From: Streptomyces caelestis
GTDB lineage: Bacteria > Actinomycetota > Actinomycetes > Streptomycetales > Streptomycetaceae
DNA length: 64,000 bases
Direction: 5' to 3'
Assembly (NCBI RefSeq): GCF_001279005.1
Contig: NZ_LGCN01000143.1
Location: 46,624 to 110,623, forward strand
The notes under the pieces were generated by a model that made no database searches, was not told where the DNA came from, and saw only the letters and a program-made list of their open reading frames with translations. Positions 44,372-52,404 of the stretch are shown piece by piece; within the stretch, counting starts at the first letter, position 1, and the number at the start of each line of letters is the position of its first letter. The position numbers and the translations under genes are program-made.

Positions 44372-45133
44372 CTAGCCCTGAGAACCCATCGGGATTCCTC
44401 TCGACCACAACTCTTCGGCATGGTCGGTGAACCGGGCGAACATTCCGGTGCCGCCGAGCTTCCGCAGGTGCAGCAGAGGCGAGTCGTGCCCGACCAGGCG
44501 GGCCAGATGAGGCGTGACGAGCGCCTCGTCGTCGAAACGGAAGACCGACAGTGAGACGTGACTGGTCGCGTCGCTCGCCGCGGAGAAACGTGCTTCCAGA
44601 CCCTCGTGCGTACCGAGTTTGCCCAGGTGCTCAAGAGTGATCCGGATGCGCGTGGAAACGGTGAGGGCCACGTCTTCGATCTGCTCGCGGTTGCGCGTTG
44701 TCTCGCCGTCAGGGTCGCCCAGTAGGAAACGCACGCGGCACCCACCGTCGAGTTTCCGGCGCAGGGTCGACACGAACGCGGGCTGGTCGATCCAGAGGAA
44801 GTAGTTCGTGTACCCCGCGAAGAGGATGTCCGTCGTGGACTTCTCGACGAGTTCGGCCCAGACCGTCGAGGGACAGGAGGACCGGTAGGGGTAGGAATGG
44901 ATGATCTCGCGGTCCCCACCGGACTTGATTCGGTCCTTCACCGCTTTCGGCCACAGCATCTCTTCGTCAACTCCCAGCGTTCTGCAGGCGTCTTCCCGGT
45001 TTCTGGCGTGCGGGATCAATTCAGCGTCCGCCACCCACCGTTCCACTGTCTTGTCGGAGACGCCTACCCGTACCGCCAACTGCCTGGGCGACAGGTTGGC
45101 CGACCGCATAGCCGATCTCAGTGCGCTGTTCAA
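44372..45133 (-). CDS. HTH regulator with PLD-like DUF5919-type domain
   Basis: A 253-residue protein. Residues 1-60 are an XRE-like helix-turn-helix (LSPRQLAVRVGVSDKTVERWV). The rest (about 75-250) resembles the DUF5919/phospholipase-D-like fold seen behind HTH domains in actinobacteria: ILFAGYTNYFLWIDQ, CRVRFLLGDPDGETT and HHLRKLG-type strands, but a full HKD motif is absent, so it is probably a sensor rather than an enzyme. It is lower in GC than its surroundings and stands divergent from a run of tiny genes at the edge of the accessory island. Confidence 0.82.
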   Translation of the reverse strand: MNSALRSAMRSANLSPRQLAVRVGVSDKTVERWVADAELIPHARNREDACRTLGVDEEMLWPKAVKDRIKSGGDREIIHSYPYRSSCPSTVWAELVEKSTTDILFAGYTNYFLWIDQPAFVSTLRRKLDGGCRVRFLLGDPDGETTRNREQIEDVALTVSTRIRITLEHLGKLGTHEGLEARFSAASDATSHVSLSVFRFDDEALVTPHLARLVGHDSPLLHLRKLGGTGMFARFTDHAEELWSRGIPMGSQG

Positions 45134-45312
45134 TACTTCCCCCGAGGACTTTTGGGCGTTTTTTCACGCTACCGCTGAAACGTCCCAAGCGTCGTCGGAA
45201 CTGCACCGAAAGCTCCTTGAGGGTGCGTCAGCCTGGTGAGACGCAAGGACCCCGGCGACCGCGCGAACGGCCCCAGGTCGTGGCCAACGCTTACGAGGAG
45301 CGTCGACAACCC

Positions 45313-45669
45313 ATGCTTATCACGCAGCTGCTCGACTGGCTGAGGGCGGTCCTGTTCGGACCGCGTACCCCTGGCAGGCACAGTCGGCACGCAGCGACCG
45401 CCGTAGCACCTCGAAGGGTGCAGTTCCCTCCAGCACCATGTGTTTTTGGTGCCCGGCTGGTCACTGTGCACCGGCTTCGTACGAAGGGGTGCCCGACGTC
45501 TCCGCGGACGCGGCTGCTCCGCGATGGGGAGGCGGAAGAAGCCTGGGAGCCGACAGGCGCGCTCGTCCGACCCTACGTGGCACATCTGGGCGCCTCGCCC
45601 AGGACCAACCGTACGGGCGCTCAGGCATGGGCGGGGCCCTGGGTGAATTCCTGGGGGGATGCCCGGTGA
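45313..45669 (+). CDS. Small hypothetical protein, first of three overlapping genes
   Basis: An ATG at 45313 behind GAGGAG (13 bases away, somewhat far) opens 118 codons starting MLITQLLDWLRAVLFGPRT. The frame has no known domain: an amphipathic start helix, a Pro/Arg-rich middle and a final GAQAWAGPWVNSWGDAR. The stop overlaps the next start by GTGA, which is the best sign that it is real. Similar short proteins with this opening helix occur next to HTH regulators in Streptomyces. Function unknown. Confidence 0.6.
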   Translation: MLITQLLDWLRAVLFGPRTPGRHSRHAATAVAPRRVQFPPAPCVFGARLVTVHRLRTKGCPTSPRTRLLRDGEAEEAWEPTGALVRPYVAHLGASPRTNRTGAQAWAGPWVNSWGDAR

Positions 45670-45875
45670 CGATGACCATTGAGGTCTACCGGATCAACCC
45701 GCGGACAGGTGTCCGCACCCAGGTACGGCCGTTGTGGACCGTCAAGCCTGCCGACGTACCGGAACTCTTCGACAGGTTCCCGCCCTGCGCCTGCCCACGT
45801 TGCCGGACGAGGACGGATGCGAGGCTGCGCGCCCGGGTAGCGGAAGTGAACAGGCGGAGCCGGGGGGAAGCGTGA
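45666..45875 (+). CDS. Tiny hypothetical protein with CxCxxC motif
   Basis: A 69-residue protein starting at the GTG in the GTGA overlap (GGGGGGA ribosome site upstream); ATG at 45672 is an alternative. It reads MTMTIEVYRINPRTG and has a Pro-rich cysteine cluster PPCACPRCRTR that may bind a metal. It overlaps the following gene by GTGA again. No family recognised. Confidence 0.65.
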   Translation: MTMTIEVYRINPRTGVRTQVRPLWTVKPADVPELFDRFPPCACPRCRTRTDARLRARVAEVNRRSRGEA

Positions 45876-46144
45876 CGCGTTCGATCGGCAAAGCGGCTGA
45901 ATGGGCACTGGGGCCGGAAGCCGGCGAGGGTGATCCGCAGGCCGTCTATTCCGCCCTGTGCATGACGTGCGGGGCAGAGGCGCCGGCGTCGGACGACTCC
46001 CCTGAGCATGTGGAGATCTGGGCGCTGAAACACACGGGCCTGAATCCGGCCCATCGGCAGTACAAGGCCATGGTCGAGACCTATTGGCGGGTGACTCCGG
46101 CGGAGGGCAACCCCTACCGGGAGCTTGACGCCCGAGGCGCCTGA
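45872..46144 (+). CDS. DUF7848-like small protein
   Basis: A 90-residue protein starting at the GTG in the GTGA overlap with the previous gene. MTRSIGKAAEWALGPEAGEG, the CMTCGAEAP cysteine pair, an EIWALKHTGLNPAHRQYKA stretch and YWRVTPAEGNP are a recurring Streptomyces pattern that I recall as DUF7848. It is usually found beside HTH regulators and small orphan proteins. Function unknown. Confidence 0.75.
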   Translation: MTRSIGKAAEWALGPEAGEGDPQAVYSALCMTCGAEAPASDDSPEHVEIWALKHTGLNPAHRQYKAMVETYWRVTPAEGNPYRELDARGA

Positions 46145-46250
46145 GTGCGCCCCTGCACCACACCGGACGGCTGCCGTTTCCCGGGCACTGTGAGGCACAA
46201 GGGCAGCAACGTGTGACCCCCGTCCGGCTTCCCCCGACGGGACGGGTAAT

Positions 46251-46287
46251 GCCCCCGACTGCGGGTACCTCTTCCGCGGTCGGGGGC
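46251..46287. terminator. Hairpin between small-gene operon and STAND gene
   Basis: GCCCCCGACTGCGG and CCGCGGTCGGGGGC (one U-G pair) enclose a nine-base loop. It lies between the convergent ends of the three-gene operon and the STAND ATPase gene. Confidence 0.7.
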
Positions 46288-46371
46288 CGCTCCTCCATAT
46301 GCGGTGTGTGACCAGTTCTTCAGCGCGGCCGAGTACACCCGGAGGTATGCGGGGGTGGGTCCGGGGGAGAG

Positions 46372-48285
46372 CTATTCCGTTTGCTCGTCGGCCCGGGCGC
46401 AGGCTTGGACAGCTTCGGCAGGGGCGTTGGCGCGGGTGTAGGCGTCAGCGGACCGGAGCCAGGCGGTGCGGGCTTCGACGGGGCGACGGGCGGCCTCGTG
46501 GGCGAGGGCTAGGTTACTGAGGGTCTGCCCCGCACCGTACGAGTCTTCGAACTCCCAGTAGATTTTCAGGCACTTACCGTACGCCTCGATCGCCTCCTCC
46601 ATCCGGCCCGTCTGCACCAGGGCGAGGCCGAGGTTGTTCCACGCAATGGCCTCGCGGTGGCGGTTCCCGACGGCTTGGAACAGGTCGCGGGCGCGAGTGT
46701 GGGCGTCGATCGCCTCCCCCGCCCTGCCTGCCGTCCTCAGGGCGAGGCCGAGGTTGTTCCACGCAATGGCCTCAAGGTGGCGGTTCCTGCCGGCCTGGTA
46801 CAGGTCGCGGGCGCGGGTGTGAGCGTCGATCGCGTCCTCTGCTCGGTCGGCGTACTGCAGGGCGAGGCCGAGGTTGTTCCATGCGAGGGCCTCGCCGCGG
46901 CGGTTTCCGACGGCTTGGAACAGGTCGCGGGCGCGGGTATGGGCGTCGATCGCCTCTCCCGTCCGTCCGGTCTCCTGTAGGGCGCTGCCCAGGTTGCCCC
47001 ACGCGTTGGCCTCGCCCAGTCGGTTCTCGGACCGGCGGGCGGCCTCCCGCGCAGCTTCTGCGACGGCGATCCAGTCGTCGAAATACCGCCGCCAGATCAG
47101 GTACTCGGCCAGGCACAAGGCCAGGCGCACTACCGCACCCGCGAACCGCTCCTCCCGCCCCCACTCCACCGCCGCGACCAGACCGGACCGCTCCGCATCC
47201 AGCCACGCCAACGCCTGTCCTCGGTCACCGAACCGCTCCGGCTCCCTCTTCCCCGGCAGCCACCGCAACCGGCCATCAGCCGCTTCCACCCACCGCGCGT
47301 ATAACTCCAGCACCCGCTCCCGCGCCGCCTCCCCCTCCTCCCGCAACCCTGCATCCCCCGCCACCACACCCGCCCCGAACACCCGCACCAAGTCGTGCAA
47401 CCGCCACCGCATGGCGAAAGCCGTCCCGTTGTCGCTCCGCACCGGCGTGACGAGGTACCTGGCGGCCAGGTCCTCCAGGAGCGACACCACGAACTTCGTG
47501 TCGAGATCGGCGAGGGCGGCGATCGCCTCCGTCCCGGTCTCCGCGCCTGGTGCGAGGCAGAGCAGGCGTAACAGCCGGGCCTGGTCGGGCGGCAGCCGAC
47601 GGTACGAAGCCTCCAGCACGGGACGCAGGACCAGGGAGCGTCCATACAGGTCCGTTCCGGGGCTGCCACGGTCGAGGACGGTGGCCGGGTCCCCCGCGTC
47701 CCGGATCTCGGCCACCAGAGAGGCGATGTCCCGGTGGCGACGCCGACGCAGCATCCCCGCTGCGATCTGGAGGGCCAGGGGCAAATGACCGCAAAGGTGA
47801 GTCAGTTCGCGCAGCGCGCCGGGTTCACGCGCCGGGCGTCCGTCCCGTTCGTCGGTGTCGTGCAGGGCGCGGGTCACGAGGGCGACGGAGTCGTCCGGGG
47901 CGAGTGTTTCCAGGTCGATCAGGCGTACCGGAAGGGAGTCGGGGCGGTCCCGGGAGGTGATGAGCACCCGGTGGTGGTCCGTGCCGGGCAGGAGCGGCAG
48001 GTACTGGGCGGGATCCGAGGCGTTGTCCAGGATCAGCAACATCCTGTCCCGTCGCTCGGCGAGGAGCGCGCGGTACGTGTCGTACCGGCGGTCCGCCGTC
48101 GGCGGCAGGTCCCCGTCCCGTACGCCGAGCGCGTCGAGCAGCGCCAGGACCGCCTGGTCAGCCGTGACCGGATCGTCGTCGTACCCGCGCAGGTCCACGA
48201 AGAGCGTCCCGCCAGGGAACCAGCCCCGCGCACGGGCCCGGTGCGCCGCCTCCACCGCCAGTGCGGTCTTGCCGATGCCGCCCAT
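46372..48285 (-). CDS. NB-ARC STAND ATPase with TPR repeats, 5' end unresolved
   Basis: A STAND (NLR-like) ATPase. The first ATG (48285) falls inside Walker A (TGMGGIGKT), so translation must begin upstream; the frame is open to about 48560 and contains the expected conserved lead PPRPLGFTGRSAELDRLL, but no ATG, GTG or TTG. Seen motifs: Walker B RMLLILDNAS, HRVLITSRDR, the GxP motif CGHLPLALQIA, and RWRLHDLVRVFG. The C-terminal third holds four TPRs (ANAWGNLGSAL, ALAWNNLGLAL, AIAWNNLGLAL twice). The nucleosidase gene upstream ends in another frame within this lead region, suggesting one split protein or programmed frameshift. Confidence 0.8.
   Translation of the reverse strand: MGGIGKTALAVEAAHRARARGWFPGGTLFVDLRGYDDDPVTADQAVLALLDALGVRDGDLPPTADRRYDTYRALLAERRDRMLLILDNASDPAQYLPLLPGTDHHRVLITSRDRPDSLPVRLIDLETLAPDDSVALVTRALHDTDERDGRPAREPGALRELTHLCGHLPLALQIAAGMLRRRRHRDIASLVAEIRDAGDPATVLDRGSPGTDLYGRSLVLRPVLEASYRRLPPDQARLLRLLCLAPGAETGTEAIAALADLDTKFVVSLLEDLAARYLVTPVRSDNGTAFAMRWRLHDLVRVFGAGVVAGDAGLREEGEAARERVLELYARWVEAADGRLRWLPGKREPERFGDRGQALAWLDAERSGLVAAVEWGREERFAGAVVRLALCLAEYLIWRRYFDDWIAVAEAAREAARRSENRLGEANAWGNLGSALQETGRTGEAIDAHTRARDLFQAVGNRRGEALAWNNLGLALQYADRAEDAIDAHTRARDLYQAGRNRHLEAIAWNNLGLALRTAGRAGEAIDAHTRARDLFQAVGNRHREAIAWNNLGLALVQTGRMEEAIEAYGKCLKIYWEFEDSYGAGQTLSNLALAHEAARRPVEARTAWLRSADAYTRANAPAEAVQACARADEQTE
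46621..46980 (-). repeat. Three 120-bp tandem repeats inside the STAND gene
   Basis: Copies beginning at 46621, 46741 and 46861 share blocks such as GCGAGGCCGAGGTTGTTCCA and CAGGTCGCGGGCGCG at exact 120-base spacing. They encode three nearly identical TPR units, each 40 residues, with a fourth diverged copy following. Confidence 0.85.
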
Positions 48286-48448
48286 CCCCGTGACGGCGAA
48301 GACGAGGAGCGGCAGTGCGGCCGTGTCGTCCTCACTGGGGGAGAGGTGCGGGAGCAGGCGGTCCAGCTCCGCCGACCGGCCGGTGAAGCCCAGCGGGCGG
48401 GGCGGGAGGGTGGCGGTTGCTCGCGGGACAGGCCCGTGGACGGTCTCC

Positions 48449-49309
48449 CTACCGCTGCCCTCCGCTCTGCTTGCCGGTGACGGGGCCGTGGAAGGTGCCG
48501 CCCCGGAAGTCGATGTGGTCTCCGCCGTACGTCGCTCCGCCGTCCCCGTGCCGATGGGGACGCTCCTCGGAGTCGGAGGAACCCTCTCGGGGCCGGTGCT
48601 TGTGCAGCACGGCCACCGTCACCGACGCGGCCTGCTCGGCGGCGTGCTTCTGGGAACCCGAGGCGTCGGCCTTGTGCTTCCCGGCGTCGGCGCGGTCGCT
48701 GATGCCCCGGATCACCAGGGCGTTCACCTGGCCGTTCAGGTGGGCCGCCTGGAGTGCGCCGGAGCCCTCCATCTCGATCGCGCCCGCGTCGTTGTAATTC
48801 CTACGGAGGTGGCGGGCGATCTCGGACTCGGCGTCCGCCAGGACGACGTCGCCCGTGGCGATCGGCAGGAAGTGCGCCCGTACGTCGGGCATGTCCCGCA
48901 CGGCGGAACGGGCCGCCTGTTCGAGTGCGTGCGAGCCCGGCAGGGCGTTCGGCCGGACCAGGAAACCCTCCGGCGTCTGCTTGCCGCCGTGGATTTCGTA
49001 CACCTTCGTGCCCACGACGACGTCACCGATCCCGACGTCCTCCTTCAGACTGCCGGCGACGCCGACGAAGAACACGGCCTCGGGGCGCAGCCAGGTGATG
49101 AGCTGGGTGGTGAGGGCGGCGGCCCGCTCGGCGCCCATGCCCAGTTCGGCGAGGGCGACGTGCCAGGAGGCGCCGGGGAGCCGGCCCTTCTCGACCCGGG
49201 TCCCGTCGCGGTGCACCAGTTCCTCCCGCTCCTCGACGTGCGCGCGGACGGCGGTGTATTCGAGGGGGAGTGCGGTCAGGACCAGAACAGTGGACCGGGT
49301 CTCCTGCAT
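48449..49309 (-). CDS. MTA/SAH nucleosidase-like phosphorylase-family protein
   Basis: A 286-residue protein of the PNP_UDP/MTA-SAH nucleosidase superfamily. VLVLTALPLEYTAVRAHV, the substrate loop FFVGVAGSLKEDVGIGDVVVG, the catalytic region GAIEMEGSGALQAA and the aspartate in VIRGISDRADAGK are all as in that family. After residue 240 a hydrophilic tail ends with the motif GGDHIDFRGGTFHG, which is also found in the second STAND protein. Next to it lies an NB-ARC-TPR frame; in homologous systems nucleosidase domains sit as N-terminal effectors of STAND proteins. Substrate (MTA/SAH, NAD- or ATP-like nucleotide) is unknown. Confidence 0.88.
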   Translation of the reverse strand: MQETRSTVLVLTALPLEYTAVRAHVEEREELVHRDGTRVEKGRLPGASWHVALAELGMGAERAAALTTQLITWLRPEAVFFVGVAGSLKEDVGIGDVVVGTKVYEIHGGKQTPEGFLVRPNALPGSHALEQAARSAVRDMPDVRAHFLPIATGDVVLADAESEIARHLRRNYNDAGAIEMEGSGALQAAHLNGQVNALVIRGISDRADAGKHKADASGSQKHAAEQAASVTVAVLHKHRPREGSSDSEERPHRHGDGGATYGGDHIDFRGGTFHGPVTGKQSGGQR

Positions 49310-49342
49310 AGTCCTAAGTTACAACCGGGGGAAGGGGATCGA

Positions 49343-49882
49343 GTGCCGGAACAGGACCTCACCGTCGGGCAGTTGCTGCTCGCCGAGTACCAGACCGTGA
49401 AGGACGAGCAGAAGGCGAGGATCGGGTTCCGGGACAACCTCCTCTACGTGACGCTGGCCGTCGTGGCCGCCGCCATCGCCGCCGCGGCCCAGGCGAAGCA
49501 GCCCTCGATGCTCCTGGCGCTGCCGCCGGTGTGCGTCGTCCTCGGATGGACCTACCTCGTCAACGACGAGAAGATCTCGGCCATCGGCCGCTACGTCCGG
49601 GACGACCTGGGACCCCGGTTGGCCGCCCTCGCGGCGAACGGGGGCGGCTTCACGACGTTCGGGTGGGAGGCGTACCACCGGAGCGACACCCGGCGCCGGT
49701 CCCGCAAGACGGTTCAGACCGTGATCGACCTGACGGCGTTCTGCGCGGTGCCGCTGGCCGCCCTGATCGTGTTCTGGGTGAACGGCGACGGCGGCGGGCT
49801 GCTGGTCACGCTGTCGGTGCTGGAGGCACTCGCCGTGGCGGGACTGGCATCACAGATCGTCTGGTACGCGAAGACGGCATGA
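49343..49882 (+). CDS. Small membrane protein in the STAND island
   Basis: A 179-residue protein starting at a GTG behind GAAGGGGA, opening MPEQDLTVGQLLLAEYQTVK. Four hydrophobic helices (about 35-50, 53-72, 130-150 and 155-173) come in two pairs separated by a basic stretch YHRSDTRRRSRKT. No known family. It is divergent from the nucleosidase by only 33 bases and lies 65 bases upstream of the second STAND gene, so it may be a membrane effector or partner of these. Confidence 0.78.
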   Translation: MPEQDLTVGQLLLAEYQTVKDEQKARIGFRDNLLYVTLAVVAAAIAAAAQAKQPSMLLALPPVCVVLGWTYLVNDEKISAIGRYVRDDLGPRLAALAANGGGFTTFGWEAYHRSDTRRRSRKTVQTVIDLTAFCAVPLAALIVFWVNGDGGGLLVTLSVLEALAVAGLASQIVWYAKTA

Positions 49883-49947
49883 ACACACCTCTCACGTACT
49901 ACCTTTGACGCACTGTCGTGAGTTCTTGACGGGGGCGGGTACGGCGT

Positions 49948-52404
49948 ATGGAGGCGGCACTGTTGGCGGCCCTGGCCGCGGGCGGGGACGGTGGACGCCG
50001 GGCGGTGGAGAGGCTGGCGCGGGCGGTAGGCCTCGACACCGGTGCATCCGTCCGGGACATCGCCGAGGCGGCACAGGACCCGGTACGGCGGGAGGCCGTA
50101 CGGGAGTGGGGCGAGACGGTGGCCGACCTGCTCGCCGCCGATCCGCGGGGCCTCGCCGGTACCGTCGCGCGGGCCATGGAGCGGTCCGCGCCGGGAAGCG
50201 GGACGTCCTGGTACGACGGCGACCACACCGACTTCCGGGGCGGGGTCTTCCTGCGCGAGGTGGTCGGCGTGCAGGTCGTGATCCAGCAGGGCGGGGCCGC
50301 CGTCCCGGAGGCGCTGGCCGGTCTGCCGCCGAGACCCGGCGGGTTCACGGGGCGGGAGCAGGAGACGGAGGAACTGCTGCGCGCGCTGGACCCGGCCGGG
50401 ACGCAGCCGGCGGCGACCCTCGTCGCCGCCGTGTCCGGTCTCGGCGGCATCGGCAAGACCGCGCTCGCCGTCGAGACCGCGCACCTGGCCCGTGAACGGG
50501 GCTGGTTCCCCGGCGGCGTTCTCTTCATCGACCTGCACGGTTACGACCGGGAACCCGTCACCGCCGACCGTGCCCTCCAGGCCCTGCTGCGCGCCCTCGG
50601 CACCCCGCCGGAGCACATCCCCACCACGACGGACGAGCGGGCGGCGCTCTACCGCTCCACGCTGGCCACCCGGGCTGACGAGCGTGGCGCGGTGCTGGTC
50701 CTGGCCGACAACGCCTCCTCGCCGGACCAGGTACGACCCCTCCTGCCGGGCGACTCCCGGCACCACGTCCTGGTCACGTCACGCGACCGGTTGCCCCAAT
50801 TGGGCGCGCGGCTCGTTCCCCTGGACCAGCTCAGTCCGAGGGAGGCGTACGAACTCCTCGACCGCGCCCTGCGCATCGCGGCCCCGGACGACAGCCGGGT
50901 GGCCGACGACCCCGACACGGCCGAGCGCCTCGCCGGCCTCTGCGGGCACCTTCCGCTGGCCCTGCAGATCGCGGCCGCCCTGCTGGCGGAGGACCCGGAC
51001 AAGCCGGTGGACGAACTCGTGGCGGAACTGACCGAGTCCCGTGACCGTCTCGACCACCTCGACGACGGTGAGCGCAGCGTTCGTGCCGCCTTTGAGTTGT
51101 CCTACCGTCGACTGCCGTCCGAGCAGGCTCGGCTGCTGCGGTTGCTCGCCCTCGCACCGGGGGCTGAGGTGAGTGACCAGGTTGTTGCCGCGTTGGTCGG
51201 CGCCGAGGTGCCTCCGGCGCGGGAACTGAAGGCATTGGTCCGTGCGCATCTCCTTGAGAGGGGGAGTGGGCGGTGGCGGTTGCATGACCTGGTGCGGGCA
51301 TTCGGGGCAGGTGTGGTGGCCGGCCACGCGGCTCTTCGGGAGGAGGGGGAAACCGCACGGGCGCGGGTGTTGGTGTTCTACGCCTTGCGGTCTGCCGCAG
51401 CCCATGTCTGGTTCAGTGCGTTGCCGGTGAAGTTGGAGCCGCAGCCATTCGCCGACCGTGCGCAGGCTGTGGCGTGGCTGGACGATGAGCGGGCGGGGCT
51501 GGTGGCAGCCACGTTGTGGGTGCGGGAGGAGCGATACGCGTCCGTGGCGTTGGAGCTGGCCGGGATGCTGACGGTGTACCTCGGCTGGCGGCGGCACTTC
51601 GACGATCTGATCACGATCAACCGTGCCACGCAGGAGGTCGCTCACCGCGCCGGGAACCGTCCGGGTGAGGCGCAGGCGTGGCTGGGGCTGGGCGCTGCCC
51701 TGATGCAGTCGGGTCGGCTGAGAGAGGCGAGCGAGGCACTCACCAGTGCCCGTGACCTGTACCGGGCTGTCGGCGACCATCATGGTCAGGCCGCCGCTTG
51801 GGACAACCTCGGCTTCGTCCTGCAGGAGGCGGGCATGATGGACGAGGCGATCAGCGCGCACGCGTATGCCCGCGACTTGTTCCGGGCCCTCAAGGACCGT
51901 CGCGGTGAGGCCAAGGCGTGGGACAACTTGGGTTGCTCCTTGGATGAGGCCGGTCGGCCGGAAGAGGCGATCGAGGCACTCATCAGTGCCCGTGACCTGT
52001 ACCGGGCCGCCGGTGACCGTCAAGGTGAGGCCTCCGCGTGGGGCAACCTGGGCGTCGCCCTTGCGGCGGCGGGTCGGGCGGAGGAGGCGATCGGTGCGTA
52101 CGGCAAGGCTCTGAAGGTCTTGCACGAATTCGAGAACTGGTTTGAAACCGGTCGCATGCTCAGAAACCTGGCAGCTGCTCAGACACACCTCCAGCGCCTC
52201 GCGGATGCCCGCACCTCCTACCTGCGAGCCGCCGACGCCTTCACCCGAGCCGGTTCCCCCGCTCAAGCCGGCGCGGCTCTCACCGCTGCTGAAGCCCTCG
52301 AACCCACCGATACACCAGCTCCGGCCTCCCCACCTGCCCGTACACCGGCGCCCGCCCCGCCCTCCCCGCCTCCACCAGGTGCTCCAGATACCGGCGGGCC
52401 GTGA
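49948..52404 (+). CDS. NB-ARC STAND ATPase with TPR repeats and N-terminal adaptor
   Basis: An 818-residue NLR-like protein. Residues 1-85 form a helical domain (effector-associated-domain-like, MEAALLAALAAGG...LARAVGLDTG), followed by the shared linker DHTDFRGGVFLREVVGVQ (92-109). The NB-ARC part has Walker A SGLGGIGKT (163-171), AVLVLADNAS, HHVLVTSRDR and CGHLPLALQIA; the winged-helix end is RWRLHDLVRAFG. Five TPR units (AQAWLGLGAAL, AAAWDNLGFVL, AKAWDNLGCSL, ASAWGNLGVAL) follow. The Pro/Ala-rich tail after about residue 775 is antisense to the citB-type gene and may be fortuitous. Role in defence or regulation is inferred from the family. Confidence 0.86.
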   Translation: MEAALLAALAAGGDGGRRAVERLARAVGLDTGASVRDIAEAAQDPVRREAVREWGETVADLLAADPRGLAGTVARAMERSAPGSGTSWYDGDHTDFRGGVFLREVVGVQVVIQQGGAAVPEALAGLPPRPGGFTGREQETEELLRALDPAGTQPAATLVAAVSGLGGIGKTALAVETAHLARERGWFPGGVLFIDLHGYDREPVTADRALQALLRALGTPPEHIPTTTDERAALYRSTLATRADERGAVLVLADNASSPDQVRPLLPGDSRHHVLVTSRDRLPQLGARLVPLDQLSPREAYELLDRALRIAAPDDSRVADDPDTAERLAGLCGHLPLALQIAAALLAEDPDKPVDELVAELTESRDRLDHLDDGERSVRAAFELSYRRLPSEQARLLRLLALAPGAEVSDQVVAALVGAEVPPARELKALVRAHLLERGSGRWRLHDLVRAFGAGVVAGHAALREEGETARARVLVFYALRSAAAHVWFSALPVKLEPQPFADRAQAVAWLDDERAGLVAATLWVREERYASVALELAGMLTVYLGWRRHFDDLITINRATQEVAHRAGNRPGEAQAWLGLGAALMQSGRLREASEALTSARDLYRAVGDHHGQAAAWDNLGFVLQEAGMMDEAISAHAYARDLFRALKDRRGEAKAWDNLGCSLDEAGRPEEAIEALISARDLYRAAGDRQGEASAWGNLGVALAAAGRAEEAIGAYGKALKVLHEFENWFETGRMLRNLAAAQTHLQRLADARTSYLRAADAFTRAGSPAQAGAALTAAEALEPTDTPAPASPPARTPAPAPPSPPPPGAPDTGGP

